Positions 14,119 through 23,061 of a stretch of DNA of 64,000 nt are shown here, one piece after another (position 1 is the stretch's first letter; every line of letters starts with the position of its first letter). The translations under genes were made by a program, and so were the position numbers. The notes under the pieces were generated by a model. That model was not told the DNA's origin and ran no database searches. It was given only the letters and a program-made list of their open reading frames with translations. The DNA comes from Enterobacter sp. 10-1 (GTDB taxonomy: Bacteria > Pseudomonadota > Gammaproteobacteria > Enterobacterales > Enterobacteriaceae). Location of the stretch: positions 248,001 to 312,000 of the forward strand of contig NISF01000004.1 of assembly GCA_002270295.1 (NCBI GenBank), in the 5' to 3' direction.

Positions 14119-15839
14119 CAGTACTCCATAACAGTCATAGTGTTGCCGCCTTCCTGGCCCAGCGGCTCGTTAACGGTGGCGAGCATGGTCGCCCAGGCGA
14201 GATCGCCGTGACTCACACCACGGGCGCGGTCGGTGTCGTAAGTGATGACGCCGCCGGGCGTGACCACCTTGCGTACGGCGCAGAAAGCGGTGATTAGATC
14301 ATATTCTCCGCGGTCATACTCCCAGCGGCCGGCGCGAATCAGTTGCAGCATTTTCAGTACCAGCATGCGTTTACTGGCTGGCGAGAATTGGTAGCACACC
14401 GCCGCCGGAAAGCGCTTCTTCACGAGCTGGTAAACCGCCTCGCCAATGCCGCTGCCGTCGATGCCGATGTGCTGCACGTTGTAGCGCGTGAGCATGTTAA
14501 TGATCATGGCGGCCTGCGCCTCAAACTCCATGCCGCGCACGCGAATGGTCTCGATAGTGCGGAACTTGCCGCCGGGGATCAGTGGCGCCGCGTTAACAGA
14601 GATGGCCCCGCTGTCGCCTTTGCCGCTGGAGCCGTTGGGGTCGTAGCCAATCCATACCGGGCGATCGGCCATTGGCCGCATGGCGTAAGGTTTCCAGTCC
14701 GGCCACTCGTCGTAACCGTCTGCGCCGCAGCTCAGCAGTATGTTGTAGTCAAAGGCGGTTTCACCGTTCTTGATGAAGGTGCAGGCGTAGAGGTTGTCGT
14801 ACTCTTCCGGGCTGTTTTCCTCGCGGATTTCGTCAATGTCAGTCAGATCCCAACCGTTATCGACCGCATCCTGCAACGTGACGATCTGGCGCCAGATTTT
14901 GTCCGGGCACATCAACCCACTGTTAAGCGTCTTCCAGGACGTGTCGAACTCCACGCGCTTACCGTGGCTGCGGCCTTTGTTGAAGGCTTCACCCGACCAG
15001 AAAGGGTACGCCTCGTGACTCTCCGCTGACGGTGTCGAGAAGTAGGTACGCGTCAATCCCTTCAGGGTCGCCATTGCGCCGGCCACTTTCTTCAGGTTGG
15101 CAAACTGCCCGACCCAGAAAAATTCGTCAAAGTACAGATTGCCGGTATAGGACTGCGCAGTTGCCGCAGAGGTACCGAGGAAGTGCAGTTCCGCGCCGTT
15201 AAACAGCTGGATCATGTCACCCCCTTTAAGTTCCACGTCTACCTCGGCGGCAGCGGCGCGAATGAAGCTGCGAAACTGGTACGCCTGGCGACGACTGGCC
15301 GACAGGAATATCTGGTTGAGCTGATGCTTGTACTTCACGTCATCAGACAGCGCACGCAGCAACGCTTCGCGGGCAAAGTACCAGGTCGCACCAACCTGTC
15401 GGCTTTTCAGGATCGCCCGGTTACGGTGGTGATGGTTCTCATACCAGGTTTTCTGATGCCAGTGCAGCGAGTCGATGATATTGGCCCGCAGCGCGGAGAT
15501 CTGCGTCTCGGAAAAGAAGTTCTGTTTCTTGCGGATCTTCTTCTTCGGCTGCGCCATTGGTGTGCCGTTATCCAGCTTTTTGAGCTGTCGCGTCAGCAGG
15601 TCAATTTCCTTGAAGTCGCCACCGGTCTTTGTGTCCTTACTGGTGAGCTGGATCAGTCGCGCATCAATGGACGTCGTGACGCGCTGGATCGGTGGCGTGG
15701 TGTCCCATTCGTCACGTTTTTTCCATGAGTAAATCGTGTTCTGATTGATACCCATCAGGCGCGCGATTTCCGCCGGCGGGTATCCCTGCCAGTAGAGCTG
15801 CCGCGCCCGCTGCATGATGAATGCTTCTTCAATCGCCAT
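14118..15839 (-). CDS. P: Terminase large (ATPase) subunit gpP
   Basis: A 573-aa packaging motor. The start at 15839 (MAIEEAFIMQRARQLYWQG) has GAGGAGG five bases upstream; longer frames run back to 15911 without an SD. The N-terminal HTH is PAEIARLMGINQNTIYSW. Walker A-like KSRQVGATWYFA and Walker B NLYFDEFFW identify the ATPase. C-terminal acidic residues (GYDPNGSSG, GIDGSGIGE) fit the nuclease domain. The length is close to P2 gpP (590). Confidence 0.95.
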   Translation of the reverse strand: MAIEEAFIMQRARQLYWQGYPPAEIARLMGINQNTIYSWKKRDEWDTTPPIQRVTTSIDARLIQLTSKDTKTGGDFKEIDLLTRQLKKLDNGTPMAQPKKKIRKKQNFFSETQISALRANIIDSLHWHQKTWYENHHHRNRAILKSRQVGATWYFAREALLRALSDDVKYKHQLNQIFLSASRRQAYQFRSFIRAAAAEVDVELKGGDMIQLFNGAELHFLGTSAATAQSYTGNLYFDEFFWVGQFANLKKVAGAMATLKGLTRTYFSTPSAESHEAYPFWSGEAFNKGRSHGKRVEFDTSWKTLNSGLMCPDKIWRQIVTLQDAVDNGWDLTDIDEIREENSPEEYDNLYACTFIKNGETAFDYNILLSCGADGYDEWPDWKPYAMRPMADRPVWIGYDPNGSSGKGDSGAISVNAAPLIPGGKFRTIETIRVRGMEFEAQAAMIINMLTRYNVQHIGIDGSGIGEAVYQLVKKRFPAAVCYQFSPASKRMLVLKMLQLIRAGRWEYDRGEYDLITAFCAVRKVVTPGGVITYDTDRARGVSHGDLAWATMLATVNEPLGQEGGNTMTVMEY

Positions 15840-15905
15840 TTGTCCTCCTCGCTTCCTGCCGGGGAGATTAACCCGCGCGCGCGTGCCCTTTCGCCCGCTT
15901 TTGGT

Positions 15906-15923
15906 TGTCACAGTTCCCTCACA
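15906..15923. promoter_or_regulatory. Ogr-type activator site in the P/O divergent late promoter region
   Basis: TGT-N12-ACA (TGTCACAGTTCCCTCACA), the spacing of the P2 late-promoter activator site, which is centred near -55. Measured from the site centre, start points near 15860 leftward and 15970 rightward would suit gpP and gpO. It is nearly symmetric, so one site could serve both directions. Confidence 0.7.
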
Positions 15924-15996
15924 ACAACAACGCGTTGAGCGCGTGCGGCACCGCCTGCCATCATCACCGGGAACTCAACCAGATGAGCAAAAGAAC

Positions 15997-16830
15997 ATGG
16001 CTAATCAGGCAACCACCCGCAAGAAATTTAAGGTCATGACGTCCGGAACAACGGTCGATGGCCGCAATGTCACCCGCGCACAGCTTCATGCGATGGCGGC
16101 AGCGTACAACCCGGCAGTCTATGGCGCGCGCGTCAACATTGAGCACTATCTTTCCCCGTTCCCTGACAGTGTATTTAGCGCTATGGGGGATGTTGTTGCT
16201 CTGTCCGCTGAGGATATCAACGAAGGCCCTCTGACCGGGGAGGCGCATCTCTTTGCAGAGATTGAGCCCACTCAACGCATGAAGGACATGCTGGCCGACG
16301 GCAAGAAGGTCTATTCCAGCACCGAAATACACCCTAGCTTCCCACTGACGAAAGGCCCGTACCTTATGGGGCTGGCGATGACCGACACCCCGGCAAGCCT
16401 GGGTACCGATAAGCTGAAATTCACCGCTGAAAAGCGCGCCGAGATCATGCGTTTCAGTTCGCAGGATGCAGAAGTCACCTTGTTTACCGCTTCTTTTGAG
16501 GCCGAACTGATGCAGGAAAATCAGAGCCGTAATGATTCAGGTAAGGAATGGTTCTCCCGCGTGATGGGCATTCTCGGCAAGGGTCAGAAAACCGACGATC
16601 AGCGTTTTAGCCAGGTGCATCAGGCTGTTGAGGTCGTGGCGCAGTCTCAGGTTGATCTTGGCGAGCAGTTCAGCACCTCCGAACAGGAGCGCCAGCAGGA
16701 CAAGGCCGCCATCCAGAAGCTGACCACTGACCTTGCCGCACTGCGTCAGCAGCTTGAAGGGACGGACGGCAACTTCAGCCAGCGCCAGCCAGCAAACGGC
16801 GGTGCTAACGCGCAGCTCGCTGACTACTGA
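15997..16830 (+). CDS. O: Capsid scaffold and maturation protease gpO
   Basis: A 277-aa protein (P2 gpO 284). The N-terminal half is the serine protease that cleaves itself and the capsid protein: histidine in VNIEHYLSPFPDS and serine in KKVYSSTEIHPSF. The C-terminal half (QVDLGEQFSTSEQERQQDKAAIQKL) is the helical scaffold. Start ATG 15997 gives the conserved MANQATTRKKFKVMTSG; the SD is weak. First gene of the rightward head operon. Confidence 0.93.
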   Translation: MANQATTRKKFKVMTSGTTVDGRNVTRAQLHAMAAAYNPAVYGARVNIEHYLSPFPDSVFSAMGDVVALSAEDINEGPLTGEAHLFAEIEPTQRMKDMLADGKKVYSSTEIHPSFPLTKGPYLMGLAMTDTPASLGTDKLKFTAEKRAEIMRFSSQDAEVTLFTASFEAELMQENQSRNDSGKEWFSRVMGILGKGQKTDDQRFSQVHQAVEVVAQSQVDLGEQFSTSEQERQQDKAAIQKLTTDLAALRQQLEGTDGNFSQRQPANGGANAQLADY

Positions 16831-16854
16831 TATCCATAACGAGAGAAACCGCAC

Positions 16855-17901
16855 ATGAGAAACTCCACCCGCAGGCACTTTGACGGTTACGTTGCCCGTC
16901 AGGCGCAGCTGAACGGCGTCACCGCCGCCGCCGTCGCGGCGCAATTCAGCGTTGATCCGACCGTGCAGCAGCGCCTTGAGGCCGCAGCGCAGCAGGATGA
17001 TGCTTTCCTGAAACTGATCAACGTCTTTGGCGTTGAAGAGCAGATCGGACAGAAAATCCTGATCGGCAGCAAAGGCCCGCTGGCGGGCGTCAACAACAGC
17101 ACCACCAACCGCCGCAATCCCGGCGCTAACGACCAGATGGATCCGTACAACTATCTGTGCCGTAAAACCAACTACGACTACGCCGTCAGCTACGCGCAAA
17201 TGGATGCGTGGGCGCATCAACCGAACTTCCAGCCGCTGATTAGCTCTGCGATGGCCCGTCAGATGTCGCTCGACCGCATCATGATCGGCTTTAACGGTAC
17301 CAGCTACGCCGACCCGTCAGACCGCGCAGCGAATCCGCTGTTGCAGGATTGCGGTATCGGCTGGCTGCAAAAAATTCGCAACGAAGCGGCGCACCGTCGC
17401 ATTACCGGCGTGACGATCACCTCGCGCAACCAGAACAACGCCATTGTCGCCGAGGGAACCTACGGCAACGTAGCGGCTGCGGTCTATGACGCCAAAAACA
17501 GCCTCATGGATGAATGGCATAAGCGCAACCCTGACAACGTGGTGATTTTGTCCGGCGATCTGCTAACAACCAGCAATTTCCCGACCATCAACGCCATGAG
17601 TCAGACCAACCCGAACACCGAAATGCTGGCCGGTCAGCTGATTGTTGCGCAGGAACGCGTAGGCAATATGCCGACCTTTATCGCCCCTTACATGCCGGGT
17701 AACGCCATTCTCATCACGCCGCTTAAAAACCTCTCGATCTACTACCAGCGCGGTGGTCTGCGCCGGACGATCAAAGAGGAACCGGAATACAACCGCGTGG
17801 CAACGTACCAGTCCTCAAACGATGACTTCATCGTGGAAGACTACGGCGCGGTGGCCTTTATCGACGGCATCACCTTTGCCGAAGCACCGGGCGGCGAGTA
17901 A
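16855..17901 (+). CDS. N: Major capsid protein gpN
   Basis: A 348-aa P2-type capsid protein (P2 gpN 357). Features: MRNSTRRHFDGYVARQAQLNG, the region removed on maturation, then VFGVEEQIGQKILIG, NYDYAVSYAQMDAWA and RGGLRRTIKEEPEYNRVATYQS near the C-terminus. GAGAGAAACC precedes the ATG. It lies 24 bp after gpO. Confidence 0.95.
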   Translation: MRNSTRRHFDGYVARQAQLNGVTAAAVAAQFSVDPTVQQRLEAAAQQDDAFLKLINVFGVEEQIGQKILIGSKGPLAGVNNSTTNRRNPGANDQMDPYNYLCRKTNYDYAVSYAQMDAWAHQPNFQPLISSAMARQMSLDRIMIGFNGTSYADPSDRAANPLLQDCGIGWLQKIRNEAAHRRITGVTITSRNQNNAIVAEGTYGNVAAAVYDAKNSLMDEWHKRNPDNVVILSGDLLTTSNFPTINAMSQTNPNTEMLAGQLIVAQERVGNMPTFIAPYMPGNAILITPLKNLSIYYQRGGLRRTIKEEPEYNRVATYQSSNDDFIVEDYGAVAFIDGITFAEAPGGE

Positions 17902-17947
17902 CCGCGCACTGGCGGGCTTCGGCCCGCCGTTAATCGGGGAAAAAACA

Positions 17948-18862
17948 ATGCTGACACCGGCACAAAAACATTTTCAACGCGTCATGGCTGAACGTCATGG
18001 CAAAACAGACGAGCAGTCAGATACCGCGCGGACGGCGCACGAGCAGATCATGCACCGGCTACGCATGGATCAGAGTGCATTAAAGCGAGTGCAGTCTGAC
18101 CAGGCGAAAGCGGCGATGAAACGCCAGCTGCTCCCGCATTACGAGGGCTGGATCGAGGGCACGCTCGACGGCGACAGCGGCCGACAGGATGAGGTGATTG
18201 TCACCCTGATGGTCTGGGCGATCGATGCCGGTGATTACGCGCTGGCCGCCCGCATTGGTCGCTATGTCGTCACGCATGGTCTGCTGATGCCCGACCGCTT
18301 CAACCGTACCGCCGCAACCGTTCTGGTCGATGAGATTTGCGATCCGATTCTGGTGCAGGTCAAGGCAGACGATACCACCGACGTCACGCCGTATCTGACG
18401 GTACTCGATGACGTAGCGGACTTTACCGCCGGCAGCGATATGCCCGATGTGGTGCGCGCCAAGCTGTGCAAAGCTCGCGCTTTTGCGCTGCGTAACGGCA
18501 CAACCGAAGAACAGACCACCGCGCTGGCACTGTTGCGCCAGGCGCTAACCCTGGACGCGGGCGCCGGGGTGAAAAAAGAGATTGAGCGACTGGCTCGTGT
18601 GGTGAAAAAAGCCGCCGCACAGACAGGCGCAGACGGGGCCGATAGCACCGATGGTTCCGATGGTGGAGAGGGCGCCGAAGGCACCGGCGAAACTGGAGGA
18701 GATACCGCAGCGGACGGCGCAGGTGCAGGCCAAGCTGCAGCATCGTCAAATCCGGCGGTAGCGGCCAGCGAAACAGCAGCCAAAACCACCCGCAAAAGCC
18801 CAACCCGTAAACCGGCAGCGCGTAAAACAACCGCGAAAAAAACGCCTGCCGCCAAAAAATAA
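17948..18862 (+). CDS. M: Terminase small subunit gpM with histone H1-like tail
   Basis: A 304-aa protein. Residues 1-220 match P2 gpM (247 aa): MLTPAQKHFQRVMAERHG, YEGWIEGTLDGD, LMVWAIDAGDYALAARIGRY. The extra C-terminus is unusual. A Gly/Asp/Ala-rich linker (residues about 225-270) is followed by a lysine/alanine/proline tail, TRKSPTRKPAARKTTAKK, ending AKK, which resembles histone H1 or Hc-like DNA-binding tails. It likely adds non-specific DNA binding. The start MLTPAQ has no strong SD. Confidence 0.92.
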   Translation: MLTPAQKHFQRVMAERHGKTDEQSDTARTAHEQIMHRLRMDQSALKRVQSDQAKAAMKRQLLPHYEGWIEGTLDGDSGRQDEVIVTLMVWAIDAGDYALAARIGRYVVTHGLLMPDRFNRTAATVLVDEICDPILVQVKADDTTDVTPYLTVLDDVADFTAGSDMPDVVRAKLCKARAFALRNGTTEEQTTALALLRQALTLDAGAGVKKEIERLARVVKKAAAQTGADGADSTDGSDGGEGAEGTGETGGDTAADGAGAGQAAASSNPAVAASETAAKTTRKSPTRKPAARKTTAKKTPAAKK

Positions 18863-18964
18863 CCGACTTGCGCCCCGTGCGCTGGCGGCGCGGGCGGAGA
18901 TCTGCAACGCATTGCGTTTACTTTTCTCCGTCCGCTCACCGCCACCTATTCAGGAGACGACGCG

Positions 18965-19462
18965 ATGAGCCTTGTAGCCGGTCGCACTGTTACCCCCTCT
19001 TCGGAGGATGTGCCGGACACTGACGACGGTGGCGAGAAAGTCACTGCCGGGAGTTTCTGGCCGGAAATCGCCCTGAGCGATGTGCGCATGGAAATGCGCA
19101 TCAATGGAGCGGTGACGACCTCGCGCCTGAAGCAAGCCGTTATTGAAGGGGTATCCCACACCCTCGATCAGCTCACTGACTGGCAGGCCGCTCAACTGGC
19201 AGCGGGTTACACCCAACTGGCCGACGTCCCGGCGGTCAGAGTGAACAACGAGAGCGTGAAGGTTCATCGCTACCGCCGCGCGGTATTCAGCATCGCCCGT
19301 GCGCATATCCTCGGCACTAACCGGGACGTGGATACCACAGGTGATGCGGGCGAGAAGCGCGCCATCGCGCTGGCTTCACAGGCCGACGATATGTGGCGCG
19401 ATGCGCGCTGGGCGATATCCGACATTCGCGGCACCGTGCGCAATACTGCGGAGGCGTTCTGA
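18965..19462 (+). CDS. L: Head completion protein gpL
   Basis: A 165-aa protein (P2 gpL 169) that stabilises filled heads and forms the connector. Conserved FWPEIALSDVRMEMRING, EGVSHTLDQL, YRRAVFSIARAHIL and DDMWRDARWAISDIRG. AGGAGA precedes the ATG. The stop overlaps the gpX start (TGATG). Confidence 0.93.
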   Translation: MSLVAGRTVTPSSEDVPDTDDGGEKVTAGSFWPEIALSDVRMEMRINGAVTTSRLKQAVIEGVSHTLDQLTDWQAAQLAAGYTQLADVPAVRVNNESVKVHRYRRAVFSIARAHILGTNRDVDTTGDAGEKRAIALASQADDMWRDARWAISDIRGTVRNTAEAF

Positions 19463-19662
19463 TGAAAGTGAAAGCATTGCAGGGCGATACCGTGGATTTG
19501 CTGTGCCAGCGGCACTACGGCACCACGCAGGGCGTGACTGAGGTAGTCCTCGCCGCTAACAAATCGCTGGCCGGTCAGATCTTTCTCGACGCCGGCCAGG
19601 TGGTGGAACTGCCGGAAATCAGCGCCACCGCGACACAGGAGACCGTGCAGCTATGGAGCTGA
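19462..19662 (+). CDS. X: Tail protein gpX
   Basis: A 66-aa protein with a LysM-like sequence (GDTVDLLCQRHYG ... LAAGQ-like VVLAANKSLAGQIFLDAGQVVELP). It is the size and in the position of P2 gpX (67 aa), which joins tail assembly. The start overlaps the gpL stop by one base and the end overlaps the holin start by 10 bp. Confidence 0.92.
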   Translation: MKVKALQGDTVDLLCQRHYGTTQGVTEVVLAANKSLAGQIFLDAGQVVELPEISATATQETVQLWS

Positions 19663-19934
19663 TTAATCGTATCTGGAATGGCGTGACGTACTCCTGGTCA
19701 ACGCTGCTGACCAGTGTCGGCGTAATGACGCAAAAGGACTGGTTGACCGCTATCGGCATCCTGATTGGTATCGCTGCCGCCGCGCTGGGTGAGCTGCATC
19801 GCCGCCGCATGGCGCGCATTCACGAAACCAACAACACGCTGCTGAACGAATTGATCGACGCCATCCGCGACGACACCGAGAACCGTCAGGACGTTAAAGA
19901 ACTGATCCGCACTATCCGGGAGGCACCGCGATGA
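19653..19934 (+). CDS. Holin (gpY position)
   Basis: A 93-aa inner-membrane protein. The hydrophobic segment DWLTAIGILIGIAAAALGEL (about residues 29-48) is one membrane helix, with a second weaker N-terminal hydrophobic part. The C-terminal half is a charged coil (NNTLLNELIDAIRDDTENRQD). It is not P2 gpY by sequence but lies exactly between gpX and the endolysin and overlaps both. With a SAR endolysin, a pinholin-type role is plausible. Confidence 0.8.
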   Translation: MELINRIWNGVTYSWSTLLTSVGVMTQKDWLTAIGILIGIAAAALGELHRRRMARIHETNNTLLNELIDAIRDDTENRQDVKELIRTIREAPR

Positions 19935-20482
19935 AAAAGGGGATTATTGCCTGCTCCATCGCCGCGATCATCTCGCTGGCCGCCACGTTGTGGCCGCAGG
20001 CGCTGCGAACCAGCCCGGAAGCACAGCTGAAGATGGCGAAGTATGAGGACTGCCGTAAGACCCCGTACTACTGCCCGGCGGGCGTGCTGACGGTAGGCCT
20101 TGGCTCCACCTCAAAGGTGGAGGATCGCCAGTACGCCGAGGGCGAGATCGCCGAGCGATGGGTTAACGACCTCCTGCGTGCTGAGAAATGCGTTAACCGC
20201 GAATTTAACGGTGCCGCTGCGCCGCAGAAAGTCTTCGAGGGCATGACCGACGGCACGTTTAACGTCGGCTGCACCGGGCTGGGCTGGTACACCAATGGCA
20301 AGGGCCAGAAAGTCAGAACCACCCTCTGGCACAACGCGCAGGCGGGCAACTGGAAGGGCGTTTGCGAACGGCTGACGGACTTTGTGAACTCCGGCGGCAA
20401 GCGCCTGAAAGGGCTGATCAACCGCCGGGAAGAGTTTAAGGCCTGGTGTTTATCCGACCCCGCGCTGAAGGGGGCGAAATGA
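19931..20482 (+). CDS. SAR-type endolysin, GH24 muramidase
   Basis: A 183-aa lysozyme that cuts the glycan strands. Residues 4-25 (GIIACSIAAIISLAATLWPQAL) form a weakly hydrophobic signal-anchor-release helix, so export does not need a large holin hole. The catalytic triad fits E39-x8-C48-x5-T54, the Cys variant of the T4-type Glu/Asp/Thr triad. Further Cys residues (C41, C117-like) could take part in disulfide control, as in other SAR endolysins. It overlaps holin and i-spanin genes by 4 bp. Confidence 0.92.
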   Translation: MKKGIIACSIAAIISLAATLWPQALRTSPEAQLKMAKYEDCRKTPYYCPAGVLTVGLGSTSKVEDRQYAEGEIAERWVNDLLRAEKCVNREFNGAAAPQKVFEGMTDGTFNVGCTGLGWYTNGKGQKVRTTLWHNAQAGNWKGVCERLTDFVNSGGKRLKGLINRREEFKAWCLSDPALKGAK

Positions 20483-20874
20483 AAGCGACCGCCATTCTTG
20501 CCATCGTGATGTTTGCCCTGCCGATCGCCGCTGTCAGCGCCATCGCATGGCAAAGCCATAAGCGCGAACAGGCCGAAAAATCGCTGACCAGCACCCAGGA
20601 AGAACTGAAGCAGACCGGCGATGTGCTGACCGAGGTTAGGGCGCTACGCCAGGACGTCAGCCGGGTGGAAGCCAGACTGAAAACACTAAACCAGCAGCGC
20701 AACACAACGGGAGAGCATCGACGTGAAAACATCAAAACCGCACTGGCCGGTAACGGCTGCGCCGTTGCTCCTGTGCCTGCTGCTGGCGCTGACGGCCTGT
20801 ACCAGCGAGCCGAAGAAGTCGCCGCCGCAGATTATTCAGGAGCCCTTACCGGAAAGCCTGACGGCAAAAACTGA
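20479..20874 (+). CDS. i-spanin (LysB/Rz-like)
   Basis: A 131-aa protein with one N-terminal membrane helix (ATAILAIVMFALPIAAVSAIAW) and a periplasmic coiled coil (EKSLTSTQEELKQTGDVL ... VSRVEARLKTLNQQ). It pairs with the overlapping o-spanin to fuse the membranes in the last step of lysis. The ATG overlaps the endolysin stop. Confidence 0.88.
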   Translation: MKATAILAIVMFALPIAAVSAIAWQSHKREQAEKSLTSTQEELKQTGDVLTEVRALRQDVSRVEARLKTLNQQRNTTGEHRRENIKTALAGNGCAVAPVPAAGADGLYQRAEEVAAADYSGALTGKPDGKN

Positions 20875-21022
20875 CGTCCCGCCGCCACCGGCCAGGCCGA
20901 TGACGTGGGGCGGGCTTGCCGTCTGGACGGACTCATTACTTGACGCGCTGGATACCTGCAACGCAGATAAGGCGGGGATCCGTGAGCTGGAACTGCGGCG
21001 TATTGCCAGGGGGGTAAAGTGA
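20723..21022 (+). CDS. o-spanin lipoprotein (LysC/Rz1-like), overlapping start GTG
   Basis: A 99-aa lipoprotein whose first half lies within the i-spanin gene in another frame. Lipobox LTAC with Cys near residue 26, then a proline-rich periplasmic segment (PPPPARPM), typical of Rz1-class o-spanins. Start GTG 20723. The end overlaps gpR by 4 bp. Confidence 0.85.
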   Translation: MKTSKPHWPVTAAPLLLCLLLALTACTSEPKKSPPQIIQEPLPESLTAKTDVPPPPARPMTWGGLAVWTDSLLDALDTCNADKAGIRELELRRIARGVK

Positions 21023-21477
21023 AAAAAGCTGAACTACTGCGTGCTGCGCTGACCGCCGGTAACACCTGGTGCAAAGCCAACCCGGAACAAATCACAGTCT
21101 GGGTGGAGAAAGGCCATATCCAGATCGAGGCGACCGGCGAAGCATCGTTCATGTACCACTACACCATTCAGGTACTGGCGATGGATTTTCCCGGCCAGAT
21201 TGATGATCTCATGCTGCCGCTGCTGTCGTGGGTATGGCAGCAGCAGCCCGACCTGCTGTTGAATCCCGACAATAACCGTAAGGTGGAGTTTGACGCCGAT
21301 ATCGTCAATGACGACGTCGCCGACATTCTGTTTAAGGTGCCTGCCTGGGAGCGCGTGATAGTGGAAATCGCGGACGGAAAACCCGTCGCGAAACATCTGG
21401 CGGAGTCGCGTCCGCGCTTTAACGGTGGCGAGTGGGAGATGGTCTTTGATCCGGAGTCCGGGGGCGCGCTGGTATGA
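21019..21477 (+). CDS. R: Tail completion protein gpR
   Basis: A 152-aa protein (P2 gpR 155). Conserved elements: MKKAELLRAALTA, HIQIEATGEASFMYHYTIQVLAMDFPG and VVEIADGKPVAKHL-like text near the C-terminus. Needed for head-tail joining. ATGA overlap with gpS. Confidence 0.92.
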   Translation: MKKAELLRAALTAGNTWCKANPEQITVWVEKGHIQIEATGEASFMYHYTIQVLAMDFPGQIDDLMLPLLSWVWQQQPDLLLNPDNNRKVEFDADIVNDDVADILFKVPAWERVIVEIADGKPVAKHLAESRPRFNGGEWEMVFDPESGGALV

Positions 21478-22115
21478 GCAATAACGACGCGTTGTTTCAG
21501 CAGCTTGACAAGGTGTTTGCGACGATCCTGTCGGGCACGTCTCCGGCAGGTAGACAGCGTACCGCCCGCAGCGTCGGTACCATGTTGCGCCGGAGCCAAA
21601 GCCAGCGTATCGGCAGACAAGAGGCGCCGGACGGGGCGAAGTACCCGCAACGCAAGCAGCGGATACTGCGCGCGCAGGCAGGCATGCGTTTTATCTGGCA
21701 GGGGGAAACCCGCCAACTACGCAACTGGCGGGCCACTCGCGGACGCCACGGGCGCATGCTGACCGGCTTTGATATCGACAGAGGGGATATGCGCTCGTTT
21801 TATCGCGAAGATATTGAACGCTACCTCGATATCAGCTTCAGACCAGCCAGCCGGAATACGACCAAACGAGAGCAGATGTTTCGCCGTCTGCGTACCGCTC
21901 GTTTTCTTAAAACCAGCGCCACGCCTGACGGTGTTGAGGTGGGGTATTCCGGCGTGGCTGCGCGTATTGCCCGCGTCCATCAGTTCGGCCTGCGCGACAA
22001 AGTCAACAGCAGCGGCGCGATGGCGACTTATCCCCGCCGTGAATTGCTGGGCCTGAGTAAGGCCGACCGCATGGCGATAGCCCGTCAGGTGATCGACTCG
22101 CTGGGGGTGCGCTGA
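21474..22115 (+). CDS. S: Tail completion protein gpS (virion morphogenesis)
   Basis: A 213-aa protein, longer than P2 gpS (150 aa). Family motifs: ARSVGTMLRRSQSQRIGRQEAPDG and RIARVHQFGLRD, then YPRRELLGLSKADR. The extra length is a middle insertion (about residues 85-140). It overlaps gpV by one base. Confidence 0.9.
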   Translation: MSNNDALFQQLDKVFATILSGTSPAGRQRTARSVGTMLRRSQSQRIGRQEAPDGAKYPQRKQRILRAQAGMRFIWQGETRQLRNWRATRGRHGRMLTGFDIDRGDMRSFYREDIERYLDISFRPASRNTTKREQMFRRLRTARFLKTSATPDGVEVGYSGVAARIARVHQFGLRDKVNSSGAMATYPRRELLGLSKADRMAIARQVIDSLGVR

Positions 22116-22699
22116 TGGATCTTGCTGAGCTGATTCGCCTGCTGGAGAACGTCGTGCGCACCGGCACGGTGACCGAGATCGACGAGGACAAATGGCGCGT
22201 CAGAGTGCAGAGCGGCAGACTTGAAACCACATGGCTACGCTGGAACGCGCAGCGGGCCGGGGCGTTTAAGGTTTGGGTACCGCCATCCATCGGCGAGCAG
22301 GTCTGGTTTCTGTGCCTGGGCGGTAATACCGATGTCGCCTTTATCGGCGGCAGCCTGTACAGCGACGACAACCCGGCACCGGGCACATCGCGTAATGAGA
22401 TGGTGGTGACCGCTCCGGACGGTGCAACGTTCCGCTATGACGCGGAGGCAGGCGCATTGCAGGTAAAGGGTATTCAATCCGCTGTGGTTGAGGCGTCAGT
22501 CAAAATCACGCTGGAAACGCCGGAGGTGGAGTGCACCAACCTGCTGACCACCAAAAATCTGAACGTCACCAAGGGCGGGGAGATGCGCGGCAATTTTAAT
22601 CACACCGGCGGAGCGTTCAAATCTAACGGCGTGCAGGTGGATGATCACAATCACGGCGAGGTTGAGCGCGGTGGCGACTGGACGGTGGGCACAAAATGA
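22115..22699 (+). CDS. V: Baseplate spike gpV
   Basis: A 194-aa spike (P2 gpV 211) that pierces the outer membrane. The N-terminal OB-like domain includes GTVTEIDEDKWRVRVQ and WVPPSIGEQVWFLCLGG. The C-terminal beta-helix ends in VDDHNHGEVE, where HxH sites bind the tip iron in P2. First gene of the baseplate group. Confidence 0.93.
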   Translation: MDLAELIRLLENVVRTGTVTEIDEDKWRVRVQSGRLETTWLRWNAQRAGAFKVWVPPSIGEQVWFLCLGGNTDVAFIGGSLYSDDNPAPGTSRNEMVVTAPDGATFRYDAEAGALQVKGIQSAVVEASVKITLETPEVECTNLLTTKNLNVTKGGEMRGNFNHTGGAFKSNGVQVDDHNHGEVERGGDWTVGTK

Positions 22700-23061
22700 C
22701 AGAACGCTATCGCGGTATGAATGCCGCAGGCACCGGCACTCTGACCGACGAGGATCATGTGTGGCAGTCGGTTAACGACATTCTGCTGACACCGGTAGGT
22801 AGTCGCCTGATGCGCCGTAACTACGGCTCTCTGTGCCCTGATCTTATCGACAGTCCGCAAAACGATGTCACCCGCCTGCAACTGATGAGCGCAACTGTGA
22901 TTGCACTGGCGGCGTGGGAGCCGCGCATTGTCCTGGACACCATCAATGTGACGTACTCCGCCAGTGGCGCCGTAACAGCGGAAATGTCCGGCATGCTGAC
23001 CGAGACCATGGAAAAAAGCACCCGCGCGGTGACATTAAGGAGCGCTAATGCCAACGATTGA
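22696..23061 (+). CDS. W: Baseplate wedge gpW
   Basis: A 121-aa gp25-like protein (P2 gpW 115). Signature LTDEDHVWQSVNDILLTPVGSRLMRRNYGS and the downstream LMSATVIALAAWEPRI. Overlaps gpV by 4 bp and gpJ by 14 bp. Confidence 0.93.
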   Translation: MTERYRGMNAAGTGTLTDEDHVWQSVNDILLTPVGSRLMRRNYGSLCPDLIDSPQNDVTRLQLMSATVIALAAWEPRIVLDTINVTYSASGAVTAEMSGMLTETMEKSTRAVTLRSANAND

